Positions 1 through 6,918 of a stretch of DNA of 11,974 nt are shown here, piece by piece. The position numbers and the translations under genes were made by a program. Positions within the stretch are counted from its first letter, which is position 1. The number at the start of each line of letters is the position of its first letter. The notes beneath the pieces are model-generated. The model did no database searches and was not told the DNA's origin. It was given only the letters and a program-made list of their open reading frames with translations. Source of the DNA: Haloarculaceae archaeon. Its GTDB lineage: Archaea; Halobacteriota; Halobacteria; Halobacteriales; Haloarculaceae. The stretch spans positions 1 to 11,974 of the forward strand of contig JAHENO010000051.1 in NCBI GenBank assembly GCA_018609945.1. The letters are read 5' to 3'.

Positions 1-1
1 G

Positions 2-424
2 CCCGACCCCTCCCGCGAGGACGCCGTCGAGTACGCCGAGACCATCCACGAGACCCACCCCGACCTGGATCTGGCGTTCAACTACTCGAGTTCCTTCGCC
101 TGGAGCGAGGAGGAGGACCCGCTCACGTTCCAGGAACTGGGCGACCTCGGCTACAAGTACATCTTCATCACCCTCTTTGGCCTGCACTCGGGCGCCCACG
201 CCGTCTACGAGGACTTCAAGAACCTCGCGGAGAACGACGAGCAGGCCCAGTTCGACCTGGAACAGCGGTACCTGGGCCACGAGACCGAGAGCCACCACGA
301 ACTCTCCTTCGTGCCCCGCTTCCAGGACATCGAGGCGGAGTTCGACCCGATGGCCCGCGAGCGCCAGGAGGAGTCGGCCGGGTTAACCGAGGACGGCGAG
401 ACGGTGATGACCAGCGACGACTGA
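2..424 (+). CDS. aceA: Isocitrate lyase, C-terminal part (5' truncated by window)
   Basis: This is the last 140 residues of a protein whose start lies before the window; the frame is open from base 2 to the TGA at 422-424. Isocitrate lyase cleaves isocitrate to glyoxylate and succinate, the first step of the glyoxylate bypass, in the cytoplasm. The visible part carries NYSSSFAW, the counterpart of the family's active-site SPSFNW strand, followed by a tyrosine-rich FITLFGLHSG segment that matches the FITLAG(I/F)H stretch after it. The family's KKCGH catalytic loop would be upstream and cannot be seen. The acidic composition fits a halophile. The malate synthase gene follows 88 bases later on the same strand and uses the glyoxylate made here, which strongly supports the call. 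A related PEP mutase/methylisocitrate lyase is the main alternative; the neighbour makes it unlikely. Confidence 0.9.
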   Translation, partial: PDPSREDAVEYAETIHETHPDLDLAFNYSSSFAWSEEEDPLTFQELGDLGYKYIFITLFGLHSGAHAVYEDFKNLAENDEQAQFDLEQRYLGHETESHHELSFVPRFQDIEAEFDPMARERQEESAGLTEDGETVMTSDD

Positions 425-477
425 TCGCTACGTTTCACGTCCGCTCTGAGCGAACACGAACGGGCGGGATTCGACCC

Positions 478-486
478 CTTTAATAC
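478..486 (+). promoter_or_regulatory. TATA-like promoter of malate synthase
   Basis: The stretch TTTAATAC stands out in GC-rich sequence and is centred about 30 bases before the ATG at 513, which would put the transcript start a few bases before the start codon. It shows that aceB can be transcribed independently of aceA. No strong Shine-Dalgarno sequence precedes the ATG, as expected for a nearly leaderless message. Confidence 0.65.
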
Positions 487-512
487 AACGGCAAGTCACT
501 CATCCACACACT

Positions 513-1817
513 ATGTCGACCGACAAACGCACCCACGACCGGAAGTTCGTGCGGACGTTCTTCACGACACCGACCGCGGTGGAAGGCGAGGACGACTCCG
601 CGAAGATGCTTCAGAGTGCCGTCCAACTGCGCGGGATGCAGGCACCCGACGTCTGGGTGCCCGACAACGAGGACGCCACCGCACCCAACATGCGCGACGA
701 GGGCGCAGGGAACATCATCGACGTGGTCGCCGAACACGGCGCGGACTTCCCCGCCGAGATCCACCCCCGGGTCGTCTGGCACCGCGACGACCCCGGCACC
801 CGCTACCAGGGCTTCGAGCACATGCGCGAGATCGCCGACCCCGACAACGGCGCGATCGAGCACATCGACGGCTTCGTCATCCCCGAGGTGGGCGACATCG
901 ACGACTGGAAGAAGGCCGACGAATTCATGACTATCGTCGAGAACGAGCACGGCCTCGAGCAGGGGTCCCTCGCGATGTCGGTCATCATCGAGTGTGGCTC
1001 GTCGGAACTTGCAATGGAGGAGTTGCGCACCGAGATGGGCAAGCCCTCGAACAATCTCGAGCGACTCTTCATGCTGGTCAACGGCGAGGTCGACTACACG
1101 AAGGACATGCGCGCGATCACGCCCACGGGCGAACTCCCCCCGTGGCCCGAACTGCGCCACAACACCTCCCGGGCGGCCAGCGCGGCCGGCCTCATCGCGG
1201 TCGACGGCCCCTACGACGACATCCGCGACGTCGAGGGCTACCGCGAGCGCATGACCGACAACCAGGCCAAGGGCCAGCTGGGCATCTGGTCGCTGACCCC
1301 CGGCCAGGTCGTCGAGGCCAACAAGTCGCCGCTCCCGCCCGTCGAGGGCTACTGGGTGCTCGACGCCGACGGCCGCGAGGTCGAACTCGAGAGCGAGGGC
1401 GGCGTCGAGGTCTACGACGGCGACCGCGTCTCGCTGTCCGAGACCGACGGCGGCTATGTCCTGACAGTCGGCGGTGACGAACTGGAACTCGACGCCGACG
1501 AGCTGCGCGAGGAACTGCTGGACATGCTGTCGTACGTCCCGAGCATGGACGACATCGTCGACTCCATGGAGGAGTTCGAGGCCGCAAAGGAGGCCGGCAG
1601 GGGTGCCATCGCGATGACACAGGCCGCGACGGTCCGCATCGACGGCATCGAGGTCGACGTCGAACGCGACCGCATGTGGGACGAAGCCACCTACCAGGCC
1701 CTCCAGACGCCGATCACGCTGTTCCAGGACGTCTACGAGAACCGCCCCGACCAGCACGACGACCTCGCGGACCTCTACGGCGAGGGCGTCGTCGAGCGGG
1801 CCATGAACGTCGGCTAG
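513..1817 (+). CDS. aceB: Malate synthase, haloarchaeal type
   Basis: The enzyme condenses glyoxylate with acetyl-CoA to malate and CoA, completing the glyoxylate bypass that allows growth on acetate or fatty acids. The 434-aa length matches the short haloarchaeal isoform known from Haloferax volcanii, a CitE-like TIM barrel with a small C-terminal extension, much shorter than bacterial A or G isoforms. Visible features are HPRVVWHRDD (around 84-93, Arg86 probably binding glyoxylate), IIECGSSELAMEEL (158-171, Glu160 as likely Mg ligand), GQLGIWSLTPGQV (254-266) and MWDEATYQAL (388-397, Asp390 as likely catalytic base). These assignments assume a two-residue offset from the published H. volcanii numbering, recalled from memory. 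The ATG at 513 fits the promoter spacing. Pairing with isocitrate lyase just upstream is the arrangement described in haloarchaea. Confidence 0.93.
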   Translation: MSTDKRTHDRKFVRTFFTTPTAVEGEDDSAKMLQSAVQLRGMQAPDVWVPDNEDATAPNMRDEGAGNIIDVVAEHGADFPAEIHPRVVWHRDDPGTRYQGFEHMREIADPDNGAIEHIDGFVIPEVGDIDDWKKADEFMTIVENEHGLEQGSLAMSVIIECGSSELAMEELRTEMGKPSNNLERLFMLVNGEVDYTKDMRAITPTGELPPWPELRHNTSRAASAAGLIAVDGPYDDIRDVEGYRERMTDNQAKGQLGIWSLTPGQVVEANKSPLPPVEGYWVLDADGREVELESEGGVEVYDGDRVSLSETDGGYVLTVGGDELELDADELREELLDMLSYVPSMDDIVDSMEEFEAAKEAGRGAIAMTQAATVRIDGIEVDVERDRMWDEATYQALQTPITLFQDVYENRPDQHDDLADLYGEGVVERAMNVG

Positions 1818-1835
1818 TCCCGGCCGCCGACGTAA

Positions 1836-1850
1836 ACGCGACAGTCGCGT
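1836..1850 (+). terminator. Possible hairpin 3' of malate synthase
   Basis: ACGCGA, a three-base loop and TCGCGT form a perfect 6-bp stem 19 bases after the aceB stop codon. There is no U-run directly behind it; the nearest T-run is about 100 bases further on. Archaeal termination depends mainly on T-runs, so a terminator role is weakly supported. Confidence 0.25.
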
Positions 1851-1963
1851 CTGCTCGCCCCGGCGTCGACAGTTCGTGAGCAGCGCGGTCGGCAACGGGC
1901 CAGTCGGCGATACCCGCCCCGTAGCGCCGGCAGTATCACTCCGCAGTCGCGCTTTTCAGAAAA

Positions 1964-1977
1964 CCCCCATATGGGGG
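1964..1977. repeat. 14-bp perfect palindrome CCCCCATATGGGGG
   Basis: Five C, the self-complementary ATAT and five G form a perfect palindrome flanked by A on both sides. It sits immediately before the 24-bp tandem repeat. A perfect dyad of this kind in a convergent gap suggests a dimeric protein binding site, though no regulator is identifiable from the sequence. Confidence 0.6.
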
Positions 1978-1979
1978 AA

Positions 1980-2027
1980 TGCGACATGTTGGGACCGGTA
2001 CCGTGCGACATGACGGGAGCAGTACCG
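1980..2027. repeat. 24-bp direct tandem repeat, two copies
   Basis: Copies at 1980-2003 and 2004-2027 lie head to tail with no gap and agree at 20 of 24 positions. Both begin TGCGACATG, share GGGA in the middle and end GTACCG. The unit is a multiple of three, but no supported gene covers it. Such iterated sites often bind proteins; that reading is inference. Confidence 0.7.
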
Positions 2028-2033
2028 TCCCGT

Positions 2034-2046
2034 GCCACGTCGTGGC
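2034..2046. repeat. 13-bp inverted repeat GCCACG-T-CGTGGC
   Basis: Two perfect 6-bp arms flank a single T. It lies seven bases after the second copy of the tandem repeat and about 20 bases before the TATA-like tract. For transcription running leftward from that tract it would sit at the expected start site, where a repressor would block initiation. Confidence 0.5.
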
Positions 2047-2063
2047 GTTTGTTCTGTCATAGC

Positions 2064-2081
2064 TATGGTATATATATTTTG
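2064..2081. promoter_or_regulatory. TATA-like tract in convergent gap
   Basis: TATGGTATATATATTTT is the most AT-rich stretch between 1 and 11,000 and resembles an archaeal TATA box in both directions. Rightward it would start transcription near 2100, antisense to DUF3179; leftward near 2046, at the small inverted repeat and then through the tandem repeat and palindrome. No convincing reading frame follows on either strand. Confidence 0.4.
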
Positions 2082-2125
2082 TTGTGTCCCGTCACATGCT
2101 CGCAGTCCGGCGTTTGGAGGATTCG

Positions 2126-2149
2126 AGCCGGCAGACGGGCCAGCCGGCT
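2126..2149 (-). terminator. Stem-loop overlapping the DUF3179 stop codon
   Basis: AGCCGGC at 2126-2132 and GCCGGCT at 2143-2149 form a perfect 7-bp stem with a 10-base loop. On the minus strand the stem begins inside the stop codon of the DUF3179 gene. No U-run follows directly, so it may stabilise the 3' end rather than terminate transcription. Confidence 0.3.
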
Positions 2150-3347
2150 ACTGCCCGTAGATGTCCGAGTCGGGGAAGAACTCGGCCCAGGCGAACCAGA
2201 ACATCTCGCTGCGGTCGTTTGCGCGTTCGAGGGTCGTTCCCTCGTGTGGGCCGTCCAGCGCCTCGCCCGAGACGAGTCCCCAGCGGGACCCGCCGGCGGT
2301 GAGGGCGTCGCCGTCCCGGCCGAACTCGACGGTTTCGCCGTCGACGCGGCGGACGTACGCGACCAGCGACTCGTCGGCGGATGCGACGACGACCGGAAGT
2401 TCGCCAACGGTGTCGTTGACGACGCCACCTGCGCCCTCGACTGCGTCCAGCGGGAAGGCCGTCGCGACCTCGTCGGTGGCCACGCCGAGGACGGTGGTCT
2501 TGGGGTGGAGGCGGTCGTCGGGGTTTCGCCCCCCGAGGCCGATCCGGACGGACTCGTCGTAGCCGTCGTACGGGTTGACGTCGTAGTTGCGCGTCACCTC
2601 GCCGGTGACGGTGTTCGAGGCGGGTGGCGGGAGCAACACCTCGGTGTCGGGGTGGTCGGCGCGCCACGCGCCCCAGGTGGTGATCGTCGAGGGCCTGAGC
2701 GTGAGCGCCGTGCCCGTCTTCGGCCCCTGGACGGCCTTGCCGAGGACCTGGCTCCACAGCGACTCGGTCGCCTCGTCGTACATCACGAGGTCGTTGTTCC
2801 AGAGCAGCCCCGAGACGCCGAAGGTCGTCACCTCGCCGTCCACGCGGCGCTCGGCGGTCACGCCCGACCCGCACAGCGGGCAGTAGGTGACCAAAAGCGG
2901 GCCGCCGAAGTCGTCGTTGACGACCTCGTGCCAGTTGAGGATTCCCAGCGGGTAGGCGCGCGCGTTGCCGTCGACCGCGACGCCGATGACGCGCTCGTCG
3001 TCTTCGAGGGACGCCTCGAAGTCCGACCAGTCCGCGCCGAAGACCGGGTCGATGATGGCGGGGATGGCGTCCTTCGGGGCACCGCGCATGAGGTCCTTGT
3101 CCGCGAGCGGGAGGTCGACGTCCGTGAGGGGGCCGGCGTCCGCGGAGGTTCCGGCGACGTCAGCGTCCGGCGCCGGGTCCGTGGCCGGGTCCCGCGCATC
3201 CGCGGCGGTCGCTGTGGGCGTTGCCGTCTCCGCCGCGGTCGGTGTCGGCTCGGGCGTGGGTTCGGGGGCTTGGCCGCCGGAGACACAGCCCGCGGCCCCG
3301 AGGAGGAACCCGGTCCCGACCGTGCCGAGGAATCGCCGCCGTCTCAT
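2148..3347 (-). CDS. DUF3179 domain lipoprotein, Tat-exported
   Basis: A 399-aa protein with the Tat motif RRRFLG at 3-8, a hydrophobic core and a lipobox GAAGC with Cys21, so it is probably exported folded and lipid-anchored on the outer face of the membrane. Residues 24-75 form a Pro/Thr/Ala/Asp-rich tether. The rest is a DUF3179 domain, with NWHEVVND (138-145), YCPLCGSG (155-162, a CxxC pair) and GVSGLLWNNDLVMYDEATESLWSQ beginning at 177. The domain's biochemical role is unknown; the CxxC motif suggests metal binding or redox chemistry, which is inference. The start is the ATG at 3345-3347: a GCTTTTGC promoter element lies about 27 bases upstream, and a TTG start nine codons earlier would sit inside it. 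The gene is divergent from the helicase and convergent with aceB, so it is probably transcribed alone. Confidence 0.9.
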   Translation of the reverse strand: MRRRRFLGTVGTGFLLGAAGCVSGGQAPEPTPEPTPTAAETATPTATAADARDPATDPAPDADVAGTSADAGPLTDVDLPLADKDLMRGAPKDAIPAIIDPVFGADWSDFEASLEDDERVIGVAVDGNARAYPLGILNWHEVVNDDFGGPLLVTYCPLCGSGVTAERRVDGEVTTFGVSGLLWNNDLVMYDEATESLWSQVLGKAVQGPKTGTALTLRPSTITTWGAWRADHPDTEVLLPPPASNTVTGEVTRNYDVNPYDGYDESVRIGLGGRNPDDRLHPKTTVLGVATDEVATAFPLDAVEGAGGVVNDTVGELPVVVASADESLVAYVRRVDGETVEFGRDGDALTAGGSRWGLVSGEALDGPHEGTTLERANDRSEMFWFAWAEFFPDSDIYGQ

Positions 3348-3370
3348 GTGGCCCGGTTCGGTCCCGGCCC

Positions 3371-3379
3371 GCAAAAGCG
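3371..3379 (-). promoter_or_regulatory. Promoter element of DUF3179 gene
   Basis: On the minus strand the sequence CGCTTTTGC is centred about 27 bases upstream of the ATG at 3347, giving a leaderless transcript. The same GCTTTTGC core lies upstream of the DP1 gene. It rules out the longer TTG start at 3374. Confidence 0.55.
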
Positions 3380-3437
3380 TGCGTCGGTGAGGCGCCGACG
3401 TCTCACAACCGTTCCACTTTCGCCGTGGCCGGCCAGC

Positions 3438-3447
3438 CCTTATATAC
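3438..3447 (+). promoter_or_regulatory. TATA box of helicase gene, deciding its start
   Basis: CTTATATAC is centred near 3443, which puts the transcript start near 3469. That is exactly the second in-frame GTG; the first GTG at 3454 lies only about 11 bases from the box and would be upstream of the message. The helicase is therefore read as leaderless from 3469. Confidence 0.75.
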
Positions 3448-3468
3448 GAGAGCGTGATACCCTCGGAC

Positions 3469-5652
3469 GTGTCCCGCGCGTCATACCTCCGGTTTTTCCC
3501 CTACGAGGAGCCCTACGACCACCAGCGCGAGGCGATGGGACACGTCTACGACGCGCTCCGGGAGGGAACGGACGTCCTCTTCGAGGGTGCGACCGGGACG
3601 GGCAAGACGCTGGCGGCGCTGACCCCCGCGCTGGAACACGCCCGCGAGACCGACAAGACGGTGGTCATCACGACCAACGTCCACCAACAGACCCGCCAGT
3701 TCCGCCGGGAGGCCTCGGCAATCACCGCCGAGGAACCGCTGCGGGCGGTGGTCTTCCGCGGGAAATCGTCGATGTGTCACATCGACGTCGGCTACGAGGA
3801 GTGCCAGGCGCTGCGGGATACGACGCGCGACCTGGTCGACGTCGAGCGCGAGCGGGCGGACCTGGAGCGACAGGCGCAGTCGCTCCTGGAGGAGGGCCAG
3901 GCCGGCGACGGTTCCGCAGTAGAGGCCCGGCAGGCGGTGATGGACGAACTCGACGATATCGAGGACGACCTCTCCGAGTTTCAGGACCGCGCGACCTGTG
4001 ACCACTACTACCGCAATCTCACCGGCGACACCGACGATTTCTTCGCGTGGCTGTACGCGGACGTCCGCACGCCCGAGGAAATCTTCGAGCGGGCCGGCCG
4101 GGAGGGGTTTTGCGGCTATGAACTCTTAAAAGAGGGCGTCGACCGCGTCGATCTGGTGGTCTGTAACTACCACCACCTGCTCGACCCGGCCATCCGCGAG
4201 CAGTTCTTCCGCTGGCTGGGCCGGGACCCGGCGGACGTCATCGCCGTCTTCGACGAGGCCCACAACGTCGAGGACGCCGCCCGCGACCACGCCCGGCGGA
4301 CGCTGACCGAGACGACCCTCGAGAGCGCAGTCGACGAACTGGGGGAGGTGGACGACGCCCGCGCAGGCCCCGCCGAGAACGTCGTCGCGACGTTCCTTGC
4401 GGCCCTGCGGACGGCCTACGAGGGGGCGTTCACGTTCGGGGAACGCGAGGGGGTCGGCGACGCCTGGCACGACCTCGCCATCGCCAACGAGGACCGCCGG
4501 GACGACCTGACGCTGGCGTTCCTCCGGGAGTACACCGGCCCCGGGTTCCGCGAGGAACTCGAGGCTGCCCTGGAACTCGGGGGTGAACTCGACCAGCAGT
4601 ACGAGGAGGCCTACAAGAACGGCGAGACGAGCGTCCGCAAGGAGTGTCCGACCCGTCAGGCTGCCGCCTTCGTCGAGTCCTGGTTCGAGGACGGGACCGA
4701 GCGCGGCACCTATCCGGTCGTCAGCGTGCGCCGCGACGACGAGGGCGACGGCGAGGTCTACGGCCGCGCCGAACTGTACACCTGCATCCCCGAGCAGGTC
4801 ACGCGGGACCTCTTCGACGACCTGCACGCCAGCGTGCTGATGAGCGCGACGCTGCGACCCTTCGACGTGACCGAGACCGTTCTCGGACTGACCGACCCGG
4901 AATCCATCGCCTACGGCCCGCAGTTCCCCGAGCAGCGCCGGCGGACCTACGCCGTCGACGGGCCGCCGCTGTTCGCGCGCAACCGCGACGACCCCGGGGT
5001 CCAGGGGACGGTCACGGAGGTCCTGACCGACGCCGCACGGTTCACGCCCGGGAACACGCTCGCTTTCTTCCCCTCCTACGGGGAGGCCGAACGCTACCAC
5101 GACCGCGTCGAGGTCGGCACGACCTACCTCGACGAACCGGGCACGCCCGCCCGCGAACTGCGGGAGACCTTCACCGACGACGACGACGGCATCCTCTTTA
5201 CCTCGCTGTGGGGCACGCTGGGCGAAGGCGTCAGCTACGACGGCGACGACGCCCGGACGGTCGTCGTGGTCGGCGTCCCCTATCCCCACCTCGACGACCG
5301 GATGGAAGCTGTCCAGGATGCCTACAACGCGGCTTTCGAGGCCGACGGAACGGCCGGCGGGGCCGACGAGGTCGGCTGGCACTACGCCGTCGAGATTCCG
5401 ACCGTCCGCAAGACCAGGCAGGCGCTGGGTCGGGTCGTGCGCTCGCCCGAGGACTTCGGCGCCCGGGTCCTGCTGGACGCCCGCTACACCGAACGGGCGG
5501 AAATCGAGATGCCCGAGTACGCCGTCCGCGGCGCGTTCCCGGCCGAAGAGCGCGCAGAGATGATCGACGTCGACCCCGAGAAACTGAAGTTCGGCCTCCT
5601 GAACTTCTACCGGGACATGGACGCCTACGACGGGGACCCGCCGGCGCCGTGA
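3469..5652 (+). CDS. XPD/Rad3-family Fe-S DNA helicase (SF2)
   Basis: A 727-aa ATP-dependent helicase of the XPD/Rad3/DinG group, which unwinds DNA 5'->3' in repair or replication. Motifs in order: Q-like FFPYEEPYDHQ (9-19), Walker A GATGTGKT (40-47), DEAH box (262-265) after VCNYHHLLD, SATLRPF in the second motor domain, GTLGEGVSY, and motif VI QALGRVVRS near the C-terminus. Four cysteines, C103, C112, C177 and C215, lie between Walker A and the DEAH box, where XPD proteins bind a 4Fe-4S cluster. C112 and C177 are separated by about 64 residues rich in Glu, Asp, Arg and Gln that look like a coiled coil, a longer insertion than I expect for crenarchaeal XPD. Haloarchaea carry several Rad3-like paralogues, so I give no symbol. 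The start is the GTG at 3469, chosen from the promoter; the GTG at 3454 would add only five residues. Confidence 0.9.
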   Translation: MSRASYLRFFPYEEPYDHQREAMGHVYDALREGTDVLFEGATGTGKTLAALTPALEHARETDKTVVITTNVHQQTRQFRREASAITAEEPLRAVVFRGKSSMCHIDVGYEECQALRDTTRDLVDVERERADLERQAQSLLEEGQAGDGSAVEARQAVMDELDDIEDDLSEFQDRATCDHYYRNLTGDTDDFFAWLYADVRTPEEIFERAGREGFCGYELLKEGVDRVDLVVCNYHHLLDPAIREQFFRWLGRDPADVIAVFDEAHNVEDAARDHARRTLTETTLESAVDELGEVDDARAGPAENVVATFLAALRTAYEGAFTFGEREGVGDAWHDLAIANEDRRDDLTLAFLREYTGPGFREELEAALELGGELDQQYEEAYKNGETSVRKECPTRQAAAFVESWFEDGTERGTYPVVSVRRDDEGDGEVYGRAELYTCIPEQVTRDLFDDLHASVLMSATLRPFDVTETVLGLTDPESIAYGPQFPEQRRRTYAVDGPPLFARNRDDPGVQGTVTEVLTDAARFTPGNTLAFFPSYGEAERYHDRVEVGTTYLDEPGTPARELRETFTDDDDGILFTSLWGTLGEGVSYDGDDARTVVVVGVPYPHLDDRMEAVQDAYNAAFEADGTAGGADEVGWHYAVEIPTVRKTRQALGRVVRSPEDFGARVLLDARYTERAEIEMPEYAVRGAFPAEERAEMIDVDPEKLKFGLLNFYRDMDAYDGDPPAP

Positions 5653-5655
5653 GCG

Positions 5656-5880
5656 TCACAGCCCCTCGGCGGCCTGCCCGGCGACGACACCCAGCAGGAC
5701 CGAAAAGATCACACGCGAGACCGGCGACCCGATCCCGGCGCTCGTCAGCGTGGCCAGCCCGACGACCGCGACGACGCCCGCGACCGCAAATCCGAACACT
5801 CTCGTCCACACGTCGTCGCCATTCCCGCCGTCGCCGTCGCGGTCGCCGTCACCGTCCCCGCCGCCGGGCACCTTGGCCAT
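5656..5880 (-). CDS. Small two-helix membrane protein, unknown function
   Basis: A 74-aa protein beginning MAKVPGGG, with a Gly/Asp-rich N-terminus (residues 6-23, alternating GD and GN pairs) that should be flexible and soluble. Two hydrophobic segments follow, around 28-48 (VFGFAVAGVVAVVGLATL) and 54-70 (VSRVIFSVLLGVVAGQA), so both ends probably face the same side of the membrane. I recognise no family. The ATG at 5880 lies 26 bases after a CCTTTTGATC promoter element on the same strand, which supports a real leaderless gene despite the small size. It converges on the helicase with a 3-base gap between stop codons and diverges from serB. The acidic, low-complexity head is typical of haloarchaeal small membrane proteins, but nothing suggests a specific job. 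Confidence 0.7.
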   Translation of the reverse strand: MAKVPGGGDGDGDRDGDGGNGDDVWTRVFGFAVAGVVAVVGLATLTSAGIGSPVSRVIFSVLLGVVAGQAAEGL

Positions 5881-5900
5881 ACTCGGATGTGCGGGGCCGC

Positions 5901-5910
5901 GATCAAAAGG
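5901..5910 (-). promoter_or_regulatory. Promoter element of the small membrane protein gene
   Basis: On the minus strand CCTTTTGATC is centred 26 bases upstream of the ATG at 5880. It is back to back with the serB promoter in a 78-base divergent gap. Confidence 0.5.
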
Positions 5911-5928
5911 CTCACCGTGAACCGGGGG

Positions 5929-5936
5929 GTTTGAAT
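5929..5936 (+). promoter_or_regulatory. Promoter element of serB
   Basis: GTTTGAAT is centred 26 bases before the serB ATG at 5959, consistent with a leaderless message. Confidence 0.5.
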
Positions 5937-5958
5937 CCCGCCGCTCCGAACGCGGGGT

Positions 5959-6627
5959 ATGACGCTGGTCGCGTTCGACTTCGATGGGACGCTCTCGGAC
6001 TCGGAGATGACGGTCCTGCTGGGCGAGCAGTGTGATCGAGTGGGACTGGCGGGGGTCGACGGGAGCGCAGCCGAGCGGATGGCGGCAATCACCCGGGGGG
6101 CGATGAACGACGAGATCGGCTACGCCGAGAGCCTCCGGCGGCGGTGTGCGCTCCTCGATGGACTCGCCCTCGTCGACGCCGAGGTGGCCTTCGGAGAGGT
6201 CACACTCCGGGCGGGTGCGGCCGACGTCGTCGCCCGCCTGCGCGACGCTGGCGTCTACGTGGCGATTCTCACGGGCGGGTTCGAGCGTGGGGTCGAGGCG
6301 GCACTCGGGGCGGCGGGCGTGACCGTCGACGCGGTCGTCGCCAACCGTCTGCCCGCCGACGACGGCCGACTGACCGGCGAGGTCGCGGGGCCACTCGTCG
6401 AGGGCACCAAGGACGACGCCCTCGAGGTGCTCGTCGCAGCGACCGGCGAGGCGCTTTCCGACACGGTCGCCGTCGGCGACGGCGCGAACGACCTGCCGAT
6501 GCTCGAAGCCGCCGGCCTCGCGGTCGGATTCGACCCGAAACCCGCGGTCGAGCCCTCCTGTGACGCCACCGTGGAGACGATGGCGGAACTCGACACCCTC
6601 TTCGAGCGGCGCGGCCTCTACTCGTAG
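5959..6627 (+). CDS. serB: Phosphoserine phosphatase (HAD superfamily)
   Basis: A 222-aa cytoplasmic hydrolase that probably converts phosphoserine to serine, the last step of serine synthesis. All four HAD motifs are visible: I DFDGT (7-11, Asp7 nucleophile and Asp9 general acid), II AILTGGF (102-108, Thr105), III Lys151 in GTKDDALEVL, and IV VGDGANDLPML (172-182) for Mg binding. A helical cap lies between motifs I and II (about 15-80). The length matches SerB without a regulatory ACT domain. The closely related homoserine kinase/phosphatase and phosphoglycolate phosphatase families share these motifs, but TGGF in motif II and GDGANDLPM in motif IV favour SerB. The ATG at 5959 fits the promoter. 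The histidine-kinase remnant begins directly after the stop codon, and no other serine-pathway gene is adjacent. Confidence 0.85.
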   Translation: MTLVAFDFDGTLSDSEMTVLLGEQCDRVGLAGVDGSAAERMAAITRGAMNDEIGYAESLRRRCALLDGLALVDAEVAFGEVTLRAGAADVVARLRDAGVYVAILTGGFERGVEAALGAAGVTVDAVVANRLPADDGRLTGEVAGPLVEGTKDDALEVLVAATGEALSDTVAVGDGANDLPMLEAAGLAVGFDPKPAVEPSCDATVETMAELDTLFERRGLYS

Positions 6628-6893
6628 ACCGGGTCGCCGTCGGCCCTTGGACCGTGCCCGCCCTCGGTCCCGGCATCCCCGGCCAGGAACGCCACGTCCG
6701 CCGGCGCGGCGAGGAGACGCTACTCGACCACGGGAGCAGACTCGGGCTGTGGCTGGTCTACTGTGTGCTCGAAACCTCCAGCGGGACCCTGGGGTTCGAC
6801 TGCGACGACGGCACCGACGTGTCGGTGTCGCTCCCTGTCGCGGAGAGCGAGGCCCGACCGTCCCCTCGGGACCGCTCTGACGACAGCTTATAG
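6627..6893 (+). pseudogene. Remnant of a histidine-kinase ATPase domain
   Basis: One frame, open from inside serB to a TAG at 6891-6893 (GTG available at 6654, 79 codons), reads as the last part of a haloarchaeal sensor kinase. It shows GPGIPGQER, RGEETLLDHGSRLGLWLVY, a GTLGFD strand and an ending DVSVSLPVAE, matching the family's N/G1 box (DNGPGIP..ER), the lid (RGEETPL), the G2 box (HGSGLGLWLV) and the last strand. The sensor, dimerisation and H-box regions are absent, because serB occupies that space. Key residues are altered: the acidic residues before GPGIP are gone, and the second Gly of GSGLG is Arg. Without the phosphoacceptor part it cannot work as a kinase. No promoter is visible, so any expression would be read-through from serB. 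A short ATP-binding protein of unknown role is possible but less likely. Confidence 0.65.
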
Positions 6894-6895
6894 GT
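6887..6895 (+). promoter_or_regulatory. TATA box of the 567-aa membrane protein gene
   Basis: GCTTATAGG overlaps the stop codon of the kinase remnant and is centred about 28 bases before the ATG at 6919, so it gives the downstream gene its own nearly leaderless message. Confidence 0.6.
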
Positions 6896-6918
6896 CGCGG
6901 AGCGCGGACAGGGATGCA

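Larger units (their letters stand above)
1818..2147. other. Convergent intergenic gap, 330 bases, structured but without a supported gene
   Basis: This gap separates the 3' ends of malate synthase (+) and the DUF3179 gene (-), so neither gene needs a promoter here. It nevertheless holds a 6-bp hairpin at 1836-1850, a short T-run at 1953-1956 that may end aceB transcripts, a 14-bp palindrome, a 24-bp tandem repeat, an inverted repeat and a strong TATA-like tract, listed separately. A 74-codon frame on the minus strand (2038-1814, GTG start) would lie correctly behind the TATA tract, but its product is basic and arginine-rich, unlike the acidic proteins around it, so I do not call it. An untranslated RNA or a site for a regulator are both possible. 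Confidence 0.6.

Noticed and set aside
480..1895. 471-codon open frame on the minus strand opposite malate synthase
   Set aside because: It mirrors the codon bias of the well-supported malate synthase; the product is Val/Leu/Arg-rich without motifs, as usual for antisense frames in GC-rich DNA.
1814..2038. 74-codon minus-strand frame behind the TATA tract in the convergent gap
   Set aside because: The product is basic and Arg/Cys-rich, unlike haloarchaeal proteins, and has no recognisable motif. The promoter position alone is not enough to call a gene.
3454..3468. First GTG of the helicase frame as start
   Set aside because: It lies too close to the TATA box at 3438-3447 to be in the transcript; the GTG at 3469 coincides with the expected transcription start.
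1971..4001. 676-codon plus-strand frame from the palindrome through DUF3179 into the helicase
   Set aside because: It is antisense to the DUF3179 lipoprotein and out of frame with the helicase, and it becomes low-complexity Arg/Gly sequence. Only the first 40 codons are outside other genes.
4126..5382. 418-codon minus-strand frame opposite the helicase
   Set aside because: It is a shadow of the helicase codons, with no motif and no promoter.
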